25,725 nucleotides of DNA, taken from the IMG/VR virus record IMGVR_UViG_3300033145_003439, positions 1 to 25,725 of that record. One strand, written 5' to 3'. Shown in pieces: positions 6,463-14,362 of the stretch. A program made the position numbers and the translations under genes. Origin of the DNA: a virus. The notes beneath the pieces were generated by a model. The model saw only the letters and a program-made list of their open reading frames with translations. It searched no databases and was not told where the DNA came from. Position 1 is the stretch's first letter; each line of letters starts with the position of its first letter.

Positions 6463-7245
6463 GTGAAACTCTTGGAAAAAGTAACCAGCGGGAAGGCTCC
6501 GGCCCCGAGGCGGTTGATGCTCTACGGCACCCACGGCATCGGCAAGTCAACCTTCGCCGCGTGTGCGCCCAAGCCAGTGTTCATCCAGACCGAGGATGGC
6601 CTGGGCGAGATCGAGTGCGACAAGTTTCCTCTGACCACCACCTTCGATCAGGCCGTGCAGGCCCTGTCGGAACTCTACTCCGAAAAGCATAGCTATCGCA
6701 CGGTGGTGATCGACTCCCTGGACTGGCTCGAGCGCCTGATCTGGAACGAAGTGTGCCGCAAACGGAACGTCGAGAGCATCGAGGACATCGGCTACGCCAA
6801 GGGCTACGTGTTCGCGCTGACGCAGTGGCGGGAGTTCCTCGAGGGGTTGTCGGCGCTACGCAGCGACAAGGGCATGATGATCGTGTTGATCGCCCATGCC
6901 CGGATCGAGCGATTCGCCAACCCGGAAACCGACAGCTACGACCGCTATGTGCCACGCCTGCACCGGCTGGCTTCGCAGGTTCTGCAGGAATGGTGCGATG
7001 AGGTCCTGTTCGCCACGTTCAAGGTCTACACCAAGCAGACGGACGAGGGTTTCGACCGCAAACGCACCCAGGGCATCGGCACGGGTGAGCGGATCGTTCG
7101 CACCGTCGAGCGCCCTGCCCACATGGCGAAGAACCGCCTCAGTCTCCCCGAGGAAATGCCACTGGATTGGAATGCCTACGCCCAGCACCTGGGCAATGGA
7201 CGCGTCAACACGCCGCAAACCGGCAAGAACAAAGGAGCGAAATAG
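6463..7245 (+). CDS. AAA_24/Sak4-like RecA-fold ATPase
   Basis: 260 residues starting with GTG behind AAAGGAA. Walker A is GTHGIGKST at residues 22-30, and a Walker B-like strand RTVVIDSLDWLE follows near residues 80-90. The middle has a sensor-like strand MMIVLIAHARIERF. This layout matches the AAA_24 family, which includes the phage single-strand annealing ATPase Sak4. Sak4-type proteins work together with a single-strand-binding protein. Here the DUF669 gene follows directly, and an exonuclease gene precedes it, so a recombination function in the cytoplasm is likely. The specific Sak4 assignment is an inference from motif order and context. Confidence 0.83.
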   Translation: MKLLEKVTSGKAPAPRRLMLYGTHGIGKSTFAACAPKPVFIQTEDGLGEIECDKFPLTTTFDQAVQALSELYSEKHSYRTVVIDSLDWLERLIWNEVCRKRNVESIEDIGYAKGYVFALTQWREFLEGLSALRSDKGMMIVLIAHARIERFANPETDSYDRYVPRLHRLASQVLQEWCDEVLFATFKVYTKQTDEGFDRKRTQGIGTGERIVRTVERPAHMAKNRLSLPEEMPLDWNAYAQHLGNGRVNTPQTGKNKGAK

Positions 7246-7247
7246 CT

Positions 7248-7706
7248 ATGGCGAATCTGAACGGCTTTGACGCCACCAACGTGGAGCCCCAGGGGGATTT
7301 CGAACCGCTGCCCGCGGGGAAGTACATGGTCATCATGACCGATTCTGAGATGAAGGAGACCAAGAGCGGCACCGGGCACTACCTGGAGCTCACGTTCCAG
7401 GTGGTCGACGGGCAGTACAAGGGCCGCCTTCTGTGGTCTCGCCTGAACCTGGACAACCCGAACCCCACCGCGGTGAAGATCGCCCAGGGTGAACTGTCGT
7501 CCATCTGCCGGGCCGTCGGGGTGATGAGGCCGAAGGACTCGGTCGAACTGCACAACCTGCCTTTGCAGGTGACGGTCAAGTGCAAGAAGCGGCAGGACAC
7601 CGGGGACATCGTGAACGAAATCCGCAGCTATGCCCAGAAGGATGCGCAGGAGGTGAATTCCCAGCAGGAGGCTTCCTCCAATACACCGCCCTGGGCACGG
7701 CAATGA
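7248..7706 (+). CDS. DUF669 family protein, probable ssDNA-binding partner
   Basis: 152 residues from ATG 7248, with AAAGGAG ten bases upstream; the frame is open further 5' but without support. The DUF669 pattern is clear: EPLPAGKYMVIMTDSEMKE, then the YLELTFQVVDGQYKGRLLWSRLNLDNPN block and a basic beta segment LPLQVTVKCKKR. The C-terminus is Gln/Ser-rich and ends in PPWARQ, resembling the tails of single-strand-binding proteins. DUF669 proteins recur beside phage recombination ATPases and are thought to bind single-stranded DNA; this is not proven for this member. It overlaps the RusA start codon by ATGA. Confidence 0.88.
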   Translation: MANLNGFDATNVEPQGDFEPLPAGKYMVIMTDSEMKETKSGTGHYLELTFQVVDGQYKGRLLWSRLNLDNPNPTAVKIAQGELSSICRAVGVMRPKDSVELHNLPLQVTVKCKKRQDTGDIVNEIRSYAQKDAQEVNSQQEASSNTPPWARQ

Positions 7707-8056
7707 TCGAGTTGGAATTGCCGTTTCCCCCTTCGATCAATCACTACTACCGCCGGGTCGGTCCACGGATTCTCATCAGCCGGGAGGGGCGCAGATTTCG
7801 CGAGAAAGTCTGCGCCACCCTGGCCTTCATCGGTGTGAAACCGATGACCGGGCCGCTTCATATGGAGATCGAACTCTACCCGCCTGATCATCGCCGCAGG
7901 GATATCGACAATTCACAAAAGGCACTCCTTGATGCACTTCAGCACGCGGGGCTGTACGCAGATGACAGCCAGATCGTGAAGCTGAACACGGAGAAGCGGG
8001 GTGTCGTTCCCGGCGGCCGGACCATCGTGCGCCTGGAGGTATCGCGGGATGCTTGA
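7703..8056 (+). CDS. rusA: RusA-family Holliday junction resolvase
   Basis: A 117-residue protein of normal RusA length. It begins with the family's LPFPPSINHYYR motif. The acidic active site is present: Asp67 and Asp69 in RRRDIDN, and Asp87/Asp88 in AGLYADDSQI. The Lys-containing NSQKALLDAL helix between them is also typical. RusA is a homodimeric, metal-dependent resolvase that cuts four-way junctions in phage replication and recombination intermediates. Start ATG 7703 overlaps the DUF669 stop, and the helicase start lies inside the last eight bases of this gene, so the three are tightly coupled. Confidence 0.93.
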   Translation: MIELELPFPPSINHYYRRVGPRILISREGRRFREKVCATLAFIGVKPMTGPLHMEIELYPPDHRRRDIDNSQKALLDALQHAGLYADDSQIVKLNTEKRGVVPGGRTIVRLEVSRDA

Positions 8057-9752
8057 ACTGAGGCCATATCAACACGCGGCTGTTGAGGCGATCTATCGCC
8101 ATCTGCGCCAGCGGGACGACAACCCCTGCGTGGTGATTCCCACAGGTGGAGGCAAGACACCGGTCATGGCCACCGTCTGCCGGGATGCTGTCGGCCGTTG
8201 GGGAGGCCGGGTTCTGATCCTGGCCCATGTGAAGGAATTGCTGGAGCAGGCCCGGGAGAAGCTGCATGTGGTGGCTCCTGAGATGTGGATGAAGACCGGG
8301 GTGTATTCGGCGGGCCTGAAGAGCCGCGACACGGATAAGCCGATCATCATCGCCGGTATCCAGTCGGTTTTCCGTCGAGCCTGCGAGTTGGATGCCTTCG
8401 ACCTGGTGATCATCGACGAGGCGCACATGATCCCGCCGGATGGGGACGGGATGTACCGGAAGTTCCTGAATGACGCCAGGACGGTGAACCCCAGCCTGCG
8501 GGTCATTGGCCTGACCGCCACCCCATTTCGGATGAAAAGCGGAATGATCTGCGGGCCCCAGAACGTGTTGAACGAGGTCTGTTACGACATCGGTGTGAAG
8601 GAATTGATCGTCCAGGGCTACCTGTGTCCGCTGATCACCAAGGGTAGCCAGACACCGGTTGATACATCGGGCCTGCACGTCAGAGCCGGTGAGTTCATCG
8701 CCGGCGAGGCCGAGGATTTGATGAACACCGACGTGTTGGTGGAAACCGCCTGCAGGGAGATCATCGAGCAGACCCGGCAACGGCATTCGGTGCTGGTTTT
8801 TACCACCGGGGTGAAGCACGCCCGCAGCATCGCCGAAGCGTTACGGAAGATGTCCGGATCTGACGTGGGAATGGTTTTCGGCTCGACATCGAACGAGGAC
8901 CGGGACCAGGTGTTGGCGGATTTCAAGGCCGGCAGGCTGAAATACCTGGTCAATGTGAATGTGCTGACCACGGGGTTCGACGCACCGAACATCGACTGCG
9001 TGGCCATGGTGCGGCCGACGATGTCTCCGGGGCTGTACTACCAGATGGTCGGCCGGGGTTTCCGGCTCCTTGAAGGCAAAGAGAACTGCTTGGTTTTGGA
9101 CTTTGGGGGAAATGTCCTGCGGCACGGTCCGGTGGACGCGATCCGAGTTCGGGAACCAGTGCACCGGGGTAACAGTGAAGCGCCGGCCAAGCAGTGTCCC
9201 GAGTGTCAGAGCGTGATCGCCGCCGGCTATACGGTGTGTCCCGACTGCGGGTTCGAGTTCCCGCCACCTGAACGGTCGCAGCACGAGGCCACAGCATCGA
9301 CCGAGGGGATCCTCTCGGGTGAGATGTCCACATCCGAGCATGAAGTCGAAGAGGTTTTCTACAGCGTCCATCACAAGAAGGATGCTCCCGAGGACGCACC
9401 AACGACCCTGCGAGTCGAGTACCGCATCGGTTTCCATCAGTACCAATCGGAATGGATCTGTTTCGACCACACTGGTTGGGCCCGGAAGAAGGCGGAATCA
9501 TGGTGGCGCAAACGCTCAAACGCGCCGGTTCCCAAGTCCGTGACCGAGGCGGTGGCGTTGGCCTATTACGGGGCCGTCTGCGACACCTACTGCATCACCT
9601 TGAGAAAAGTTGTCGGAGAGAAATACCCCAAGATCATCGGTTACGAGCTGGGAGAGAAGCCCGTCTGGCGGGAGCCGGGTGTGGATGAAGACGAGGAGTT
9701 GGTCCCCAGCGGCTCATTCGATCCGGTGGACCCGGACGATATCCCCTTTTGA
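8049..9752 (+). CDS. superfamily 2 DEAD/DEAH helicase with SSB-like C-terminal tail
   Basis: 567 residues from ATG 8049, which overlaps the rusA end. The helicase motifs are in order: Q-like start LRPYQHAA, Walker A PTGGGKT (31-37), DEAH (123-126), TATPF (156-160), TGFDAPN near 308, and motif VI QMVGRGFR (332-339). A zinc ribbon with Cys383, Cys386, Cys397 and Cys400 follows. The C-terminal region (about 440-550) is of unknown fold and may bind DNA. The last residues, PVDPDDIPF, match the acidic tip of bacterial SSB that recruits replication and repair proteins. Likely a branch-migration or origin-opening helicase of the phage replisome. Confidence 0.92.
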   Translation: MLELRPYQHAAVEAIYRHLRQRDDNPCVVIPTGGGKTPVMATVCRDAVGRWGGRVLILAHVKELLEQAREKLHVVAPEMWMKTGVYSAGLKSRDTDKPIIIAGIQSVFRRACELDAFDLVIIDEAHMIPPDGDGMYRKFLNDARTVNPSLRVIGLTATPFRMKSGMICGPQNVLNEVCYDIGVKELIVQGYLCPLITKGSQTPVDTSGLHVRAGEFIAGEAEDLMNTDVLVETACREIIEQTRQRHSVLVFTTGVKHARSIAEALRKMSGSDVGMVFGSTSNEDRDQVLADFKAGRLKYLVNVNVLTTGFDAPNIDCVAMVRPTMSPGLYYQMVGRGFRLLEGKENCLVLDFGGNVLRHGPVDAIRVREPVHRGNSEAPAKQCPECQSVIAAGYTVCPDCGFEFPPPERSQHEATASTEGILSGEMSTSEHEVEEVFYSVHHKKDAPEDAPTTLRVEYRIGFHQYQSEWICFDHTGWARKKAESWWRKRSNAPVPKSVTEAVALAYYGAVCDTYCITLRKVVGEKYPKIIGYELGEKPVWREPGVDEDEELVPSGSFDPVDPDDIPF

Positions 9753-9763
9753 TTATGGAGTGA

Positions 9764-11914
9764 ATGGGCATGGAAGGAACGATGGAAAAGATACTGTCTT
9801 CTGCTCTCGGGTACGCTGAACTCGGATATCCGGTTTTCCCCTGCGTACCCGGTGGAAAGAGACCGCTTACCAAACACGGGTTCAAGGACGCGACAACCGA
9901 TCCGGAGCAGATCCGCACCTGGTGGACTCAGAATCCCGATGCGAATGTGGCCATGCCCACAGCCGGTATGTTGGTGGTTGATATCGATGGGGCCGACAAT
10001 CCCTGGCCCAGTGACCAGGAGCAGGTGAACGATCTTGGCCAGTGCCCGGTTTCGCTGACCGCAGGGGGCGGACATCACCACATCTTTCGACAACCGGAAG
10101 GTGCCAGTTGGAAAAACACGGCCAGCAAGATTGCCTCCAAGGTCGACACCCGGGGTAACGGTGGGTACATCGTCTTGCCGCCGTCGATCGTTGATGGGAA
10201 GCCGTACCGATGGGCCACCGATTTCGAGGCCCGGCTGGCCGATCTGCCGGAGCCTCCTGGCTGGCTGGTTGAGTTGTTGGATGGAAATGGGGACCTGTTT
10301 GCCCAGGCGGTGGCATCATGTGGCGGAGGGAAAAAATGCGGCCAATCGTGCGCGCCTGTGGCGCCCCAGGGCGCGGCCTCTTCCCCTGATGGCAACCTTA
10401 TACCAGCCGGGCAAAGGAACGCCACCCTGGCGCGACTGGCGGGGGCAATGCGGCGTGTGGGGATGAGCCAAGCGGAGATTCTGGCCGCTCTGGCGAAGAT
10501 CAACCAGGATCGTTGCCGGCCGTCGTTGCCGGATAGGGAAGTGGGTCGGATAGCGGCCAGCATTGCGCGGTACGAACCGGACCAGGTAGCGGTGGCCGTA
10601 GTGGAAGACCACTGGGGCCAGGACATGGGTGCGCCAGAGCCCGCGGTAGATGCAGTGCCGGCTATTGTCGACCCTGGTCCTATGCCTAAAAAGTTGCTGC
10701 GGATCCCCGGCTTCATTTCCGAGGTCATGGATCATTGTATGGCCACGGCCCCGTACCCGAATCGTGTGCTGGCCTTTTCGGGTGCACTTGCATTGCAGGC
10801 GATACTGGCCGGGCGGAAGGTTAGGGATTCAGGTAGGAATCGGACGAACCTGTATTTGCTGGGACTTGCCCACTCATCCGCAGGGAAGGATCACCCCAGG
10901 AAGCTGAATATCGAAATCCTGCATTCGGCTGGGTTGTCGGACCAGATTGGTGGCCAGTTTGCATCCGGAGAGGGCATCCAGGACGCCTTGTTTACCCAGC
11001 CAACTATGCTATTTCAGACCGACGAGATTGACGGGATGCTGCAGTCAATTAACAAGTCCAAGGACGCCCGGCACGAGAACATAATGGGTACCCTGCTGAC
11101 GATGTTCTCCTCGGCGAATTCGATCTTTCCCATGCGGAGGAAAGCAGGGAAAGAATCGCCAGGCGTGATAGATCAGCCCTGTCTCGTCGTGTTCGGTACG
11201 GCTATTCCCGACCACTATTACAAGGCGCTCTCAGAGAGAATGCTCACCAACGGCTTCTTTGCTCGCATGATCGTTATGGAAGCCGGTAAGCGGTCTTCGG
11301 GACAGGAACCGAAGGATGATCCGCCGCCAGCACGGGTGTTGGAGACGGCCAAATGGTGGGCTGATTTCCAGCCAGGGACCGGGAACCTCGAGCAGTGGCA
11401 TCCAGTACCACGTTTGGTTAAGCATACGCCGGAAGCCCGTGAGATCTTAGTCGAGGCTCGCCTCCAGGTGGAGGCCGAGTATAACAAGGCCGAAACCAGG
11501 AGCGACGAGGTCGGCACGGCTGTGTGGGGACGGGTGGCAGAACATGCTCGCAAGCTTGCGTTGATCCATGCCGTCAGCGAGAACCATCTTGAGCCCGAGA
11601 TTGGCAGGGCGGCAGCTGAGTGGGCACGGGACTTTGCCATCCATCAGACCAGGCGGATGCTGTACATGGCCCAGTCTCATGTCGCGGATAACCCATTCCA
11701 TGCGGAATGCCTGAAGTTCCTGCGGAAGCTTCGCTCGACCCCCGGCGGGGAGTTATCACACAGCGTGTTGTTGAAGCGGATGAAGACTGATGCCAAGACC
11801 TTTCGTGAGCTGGTTAATACGCTCGAGCAACGCGGTGATATCACTACTCGGACAGAGGTTGTCCGTGGCGGAGTCGGGAAGTTCTACAGACTGCGTAAAA
11901 CTCAAGTTAGGTAG
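9764..11914 (+). CDS. bifunctional primase-polymerase with PriCT and DUF3987-like ATPase domains
   Basis: Up to 716 residues; ATG 9770 or ATG 9782 (close behind GGAAGG) may be the true start. The N-terminal PrimPol domain (about 1-175) has the catalytic Asp73-x-Asp75 in MLVVDIDG, the GGGHHH motif and DTRGNGGY with Asp128. A PriCT-type helical domain follows (about 217-272). The C-terminal part resembles DUF3987, with AHSSAGKDHPRK (369-380) as an atypical P-loop and Asp420-Glu421 in LFQTDEID as Walker B. It probably primes and may initiate phage replication; the linker between domains is Cys- and Ala-rich. It is the last gene of the replication operon before AT-rich cargo. Confidence 0.9.
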   Translation: MGMEGTMEKILSSALGYAELGYPVFPCVPGGKRPLTKHGFKDATTDPEQIRTWWTQNPDANVAMPTAGMLVVDIDGADNPWPSDQEQVNDLGQCPVSLTAGGGHHHIFRQPEGASWKNTASKIASKVDTRGNGGYIVLPPSIVDGKPYRWATDFEARLADLPEPPGWLVELLDGNGDLFAQAVASCGGGKKCGQSCAPVAPQGAASSPDGNLIPAGQRNATLARLAGAMRRVGMSQAEILAALAKINQDRCRPSLPDREVGRIAASIARYEPDQVAVAVVEDHWGQDMGAPEPAVDAVPAIVDPGPMPKKLLRIPGFISEVMDHCMATAPYPNRVLAFSGALALQAILAGRKVRDSGRNRTNLYLLGLAHSSAGKDHPRKLNIEILHSAGLSDQIGGQFASGEGIQDALFTQPTMLFQTDEIDGMLQSINKSKDARHENIMGTLLTMFSSANSIFPMRRKAGKESPGVIDQPCLVVFGTAIPDHYYKALSERMLTNGFFARMIVMEAGKRSSGQEPKDDPPPARVLETAKWWADFQPGTGNLEQWHPVPRLVKHTPEAREILVEARLQVEAEYNKAETRSDEVGTAVWGRVAEHARKLALIHAVSENHLEPEIGRAAAEWARDFAIHQTRRMLYMAQSHVADNPFHAECLKFLRKLRSTPGGELSHSVLLKRMKTDAKTFRELVNTLEQRGDITTRTEVVRGGVGKFYRLRKTQVR

Positions 11915-12105
11915 AAAATGGTGCTTGTGAAGGTTCGACAGCTATACAAGGCGAACAATTTCAGCTATTCGTGCACGGGTATTGGGATCACTCAAGCTTT
12001 TTCCCTCTTAAAAAAAATGACCATATTTTTGGCGGAGATGCTAAGATTTTTAGACAAGCAAACTGTGCCAATATTCAGCGCTGACTGTATCGTTAGGAAT
12101 AGGGA

Positions 12106-12594
12106 ATGCAAATATCACCTCAGCTTGAGTTTGAACCGCTGTTGCCGATTGGATTTCACGGAATGGATTTGCCGGCAATCCGTGAATTGTGTGTCGGGAG
12201 TTTCCCCTCCTCCGCAACTCGATCGGAAGTGATGGCTGGACTGGAAAATGTAATCGTCCAGCTCGAGAAGGAAGGTATTGAAGCGGAGGTATGGGTAGAT
12301 GGGAGTTTTCTGACCAAGAAACCAAACCCGAACGATTCAGACATCATCGTTTTTGTTGAATCGGAGGTATATATGAACGCGACCCCCGAACAACGAAAGA
12401 CATTAGATTGGATCAAGGCTAACCAGAAGGCTAGTTTGAGGTGCGATTGCTATCTATACGTGAAGATGGCTGCTGATAGTAACCAAGCGCCATTGAATGA
12501 GTATATGCATTCCTATTGGCACCGTCAGTTCGGGTTCAGTAGGGGAAATAACCTGAAAGGCATTGCGGTTATCAATACAGGGAGGCAAACATGA
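12106..12594 (+). CDS. DUF6932-like stand-alone nucleotidyltransferase (cargo cassette, gene 1)
   Basis: 162 residues with a pol-beta-type nucleotidyltransferase core: Gly66-Ser67 in VWVDGSFLT, Asp77 and Asp79 in NPNDSDIIVFVE, and Asp115 in LRCDCYLYV as the probable third carboxylate. This is the arrangement of minimal nucleotidyltransferases such as MNT toxins and antitoxins, and the sequence resembles DUF6932. No HEPN partner is adjacent. The gene is visibly AT-richer than the replication genes and follows a 191-base spacer. It shares an ATGA overlap with the next gene, so the two form one cassette. It may modify a nucleotide, tRNA or partner protein; the substrate is unknown. Confidence 0.78.
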   Translation: MQISPQLEFEPLLPIGFHGMDLPAIRELCVGSFPSSATRSEVMAGLENVIVQLEKEGIEAEVWVDGSFLTKKPNPNDSDIIVFVESEVYMNATPEQRKTLDWIKANQKASLRCDCYLYVKMAADSNQAPLNEYMHSYWHRQFGFSRGNNLKGIAVINTGRQT

Positions 12595-13526
12595 GCACCT
12601 TGATTGATGTTACCCAGCAATTAAACGAGACCCAGGCGATGATTCGGACCCTGGAAGCAGCCTTGCGTGAAGATCCCCAAAACGAAGCGCTGCAGGTGAA
12701 TCTGGAGTCTCTCTATGTCCGAGTCGTGCATCTTGAAGAGAAATTCCTAACTGCGGCAAATCAGACAAACTTGGACATTTGTTCGTATCGGATCTACTCC
12801 GAGCATGAAACCAAACTTCCTGTTGGTGCGTTGGGTGCTGCGTTGAGCCATTTTCAGAAGTGGTTTTCTATTGTTTATGACTCCGTTGTCAACGGCCCTA
12901 AAACGAGGGCGCGAATTGGTCCAGAAATTGTTTCTAAGACAACGATGGATTTTGGGTTCACTTTTCAGGGGTCGGTCGGTGTTGCACTGACAGTACCACG
13001 TGACCGGGTCCTGTTTGATACTCATTTGGAAAAGGCGATGCAACTTACCACCGAATTGATAAGCGCTGAGGACAGCGAGCAGGTCCATCACTATTCTGAA
13101 GTAGTTGGGGCTGCTGCGATCAAAGCTCTCTACGCACTCGTCCAAGATCACATAGAATCGGGGACTGGAGTCGAGATCAGATGGTTGCGAGAGGACTCGG
13201 AACTTGCTTCGGCCTGCGTTGACGGCAACCATATGAAGAATCTTGGACAAGCTATCGACGAAACGAGCGATCAGAGCGAAGAGGAGATAACGATTGAGGG
13301 AATACTGGTTGGCGCGGATACTACAAACCACACTTTTCATATGGCATTCGACGATCCAGATGTGCAGGAAATAAGAGGGAAAATGTCTGAAAATATTGGG
13401 AGCGGATACACGGTAGAATTACCCAAACGATATATTGCAAATGTGACCAAGTCCTCATTCACGAACTTCGCAACTGACAAAGAAACAGAGAAGTTTTTTT
13501 TGAACAGCCTCGCTGAGCCTAATTAG
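12591..13526 (+). CDS. unknown 311-residue partner of the nucleotidyltransferase (cargo cassette, gene 2)
   Basis: I do not recognise this family. Residues about 5-55 look like a charged coiled coil with regular leucines (TQAMIRTLEAALRED onward). Residues about 60-200 are mixed alpha/beta, with FGFTFQGSVGVALTVPRDR in the centre. Residues about 235-300 read as a small beta-barrel, with ITIEGILVGADTTNHTFHMAF and YTVELPKRYIANV. No membrane segment, signal peptide or classical catalytic motif is seen. It starts in an ATGA overlap with the nucleotidyltransferase gene, so it is probably a partner or target regulator. Its stop codon is formed with the first base of the adjacent MITE-like element, so the original C-terminus may have been altered. 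Confidence 0.75.
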   Translation: MSTLIDVTQQLNETQAMIRTLEAALREDPQNEALQVNLESLYVRVVHLEEKFLTAANQTNLDICSYRIYSEHETKLPVGALGAALSHFQKWFSIVYDSVVNGPKTRARIGPEIVSKTTMDFGFTFQGSVGVALTVPRDRVLFDTHLEKAMQLTTELISAEDSEQVHHYSEVVGAAAIKALYALVQDHIESGTGVEIRWLREDSELASACVDGNHMKNLGQAIDETSDQSEEEITIEGILVGADTTNHTFHMAFDDPDVQEIRGKMSENIGSGYTVELPKRYIANVTKSSFTNFATDKETEKFFLNSLAEPN

Positions 13527-13646
13527 AACTCATTTCAAAACCCAGATTGTGGCTTTGTGGCTCATGGAGAAAGGCCACGAAACACGGATTTCGGGCACGA
13601 TATTGCTTATCTCTGCTCCAGCCAAAAGGTTTTGAAATAAGTTCTA
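13524..13646. mobile_element. MITE-like element with terminal inverted repeats and TA flanks
   Basis: GAACTCATTTCAAAACC (13526-13542) and GGTTTTGAAATAAGTTC (13628-13644) are inverted repeats matching at 16 of 17 positions. TA dinucleotides flank both ends, at 13524-13525 and 13645-13646. The 119-bp interior has no transposase frame. This is the structure of a non-autonomous MITE mobilised by a transposase that duplicates TA; the family (IS630-like or IS5-like) is not determinable here. Confidence 0.6.
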
Positions 13647-13692
13647 GGCAAGATGGAAGTATGCTGCAAGAGCTTGGCCTATGGGCTACCCC

Positions 13693-13988
13693 TTCACAGT
13701 GAAAGCCATCCAGGGGTGAAACCGTTTGGCGAGGGGAAACGTTAGCCCGATAAAACCTCGTAACTTCAAACCCCACATTTTGTTCCATGCAATTTCACCA
13801 TTTCACCCCCCCTTCATCCACAAAAAAGCGGGGGGTGAAACCGTGTGAAAGAGTAGATTGTTAACTATATATATTACAATATATTATCTCTTCTATTCTC
13901 CTGTTCCCCCTTTCACCTGCTCGCACGATATTTCTTTCATTCCCCCAGTTTCTGGGTGTGTATGAGGGAGGGTGGTGAAAAGGTGAAA
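13693..13988. other. candidate replication origin with GGTGAAA iterons and AT-rich core
   Basis: Seven exact GGTGAAA heptamers occur in 274 bases: + strand at 13715, 13834, 13974 and 13982; - strand at 13793, 13801 and 13911 (as TTTCACC). Two of the sets are tandem pairs with 8-base spacing in opposite orientation, and TTCACAGTGAA at 13693 adds a symmetric variant. Between the inner repeats lies an AT-rich tract (about 13855-13900). Iterons beside an AT-rich unwinding region just after a replication operon are typical of an origin. The rest of the 570-base gap holds the MITE and a terminator, with no convincing gene. Confidence 0.55.
13801..13840. repeat. perfect inverted repeat inside the candidate origin
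   Basis: TTTCACCCCCC (13801-13811) is the exact complement of GGGGGGTGAAA (13830-13840), with an 18-base spacer. The arms contain one iteron each in opposite orientation. It could form a strong hairpin in single-stranded DNA or RNA, or bind a dimeric initiator. Confidence 0.75.
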
Positions 13989-14045
13989 TGGTTTTGGCCT
14001 ACTGGATAATCAAGCAGCACGAGCGGTGACTGCAATCCCTGAAAC

Positions 14046-14077
14046 CAAAGACCCCCCGGCATTCCGAGGGGTCTTTG
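14046..14077 (-). terminator. terminator of the leftward late operon
   Basis: CAAAGACCCC (14046-14055) and GGGGTCTTTG (14068-14077) form a ten-pair stem extended by three inner CG pairs around a CATT loop. On the - strand the stem is followed by a T-rich stretch, and it lies 22 bases past the last gene of that operon. It may also stop + strand transcription from the replication side. Confidence 0.8.
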
Positions 14078-14098
14078 ACAGGGCTTCTGTGGTCCCAC

Positions 14099-14359
14099 CT
14101 ACGCCTCGCTCTGGGCTTCCCTCATGATGCCCCTGACGGCGTTGTCATCGCCTTGTGCGGCTGCCACCAGGAGCCTCCTAGCAAACTTTGATGCCTTACC
14201 AGGACCGGCCGCTTTGTGAATAGCCACGCGCTCCTCAGCGGTCAGCCTGAAGGCGAAGACACAGAGTTCTTCCTTGGACTTTTTCTCAGCCTTGGCCTCG
14301 GTCTTCTTGGCCGCCGGCTTCTTGCTCTTCGTGGTGGTATTTTTCGTCGTCTTGCTCAT
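14099..14359 (-). CDS. small Lys/Ala-rich hypothetical protein
   Basis: 86 residues. The first 30 are almost only Lys, Ala, Thr, Ser and Glu, and are probably disordered and nucleic-acid binding. The C-terminal part has VFAFRLTAEERVAIHKAAG followed by helices, which resembles the ribbon-helix-helix or plasmid-mobilisation type of small DNA-binding domain; this assignment is tentative. AAGGAA lies upstream of the ATG. It is the last gene of the leftward operon, and the terminator hairpin follows 22 bases on. No specific function can be given. Confidence 0.7.
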   Translation of the reverse strand: MSKTTKNTTTKSKKPAAKKTEAKAEKKSKEELCVFAFRLTAEERVAIHKAAGPGKASKFARRLLVAAAQGDDNAVRGIMREAQSEA

Positions 14360-14362
14360 GGC

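Noticed and set aside
7827-8819. 330-residue open frame on the - strand
   Set aside because: Antisense to rusA and the helicase; both sense genes have full catalytic motifs.
8841-9470. 209-residue open frame on the - strand
   Set aside because: Antisense to the helicase motif VI and zinc ribbon region; shadow.
13519-13788. 89-residue open frame on the - strand
   Set aside because: It spans the MITE-like element and part of the iteron region; no ribosome binding site and no recognisable protein pattern.
13693-13988. CRISPR array reading of the repeats
   Set aside because: The repeats are only seven bases long, occur in both orientations and have irregular spacing, so they are iteron-like, not CRISPR.
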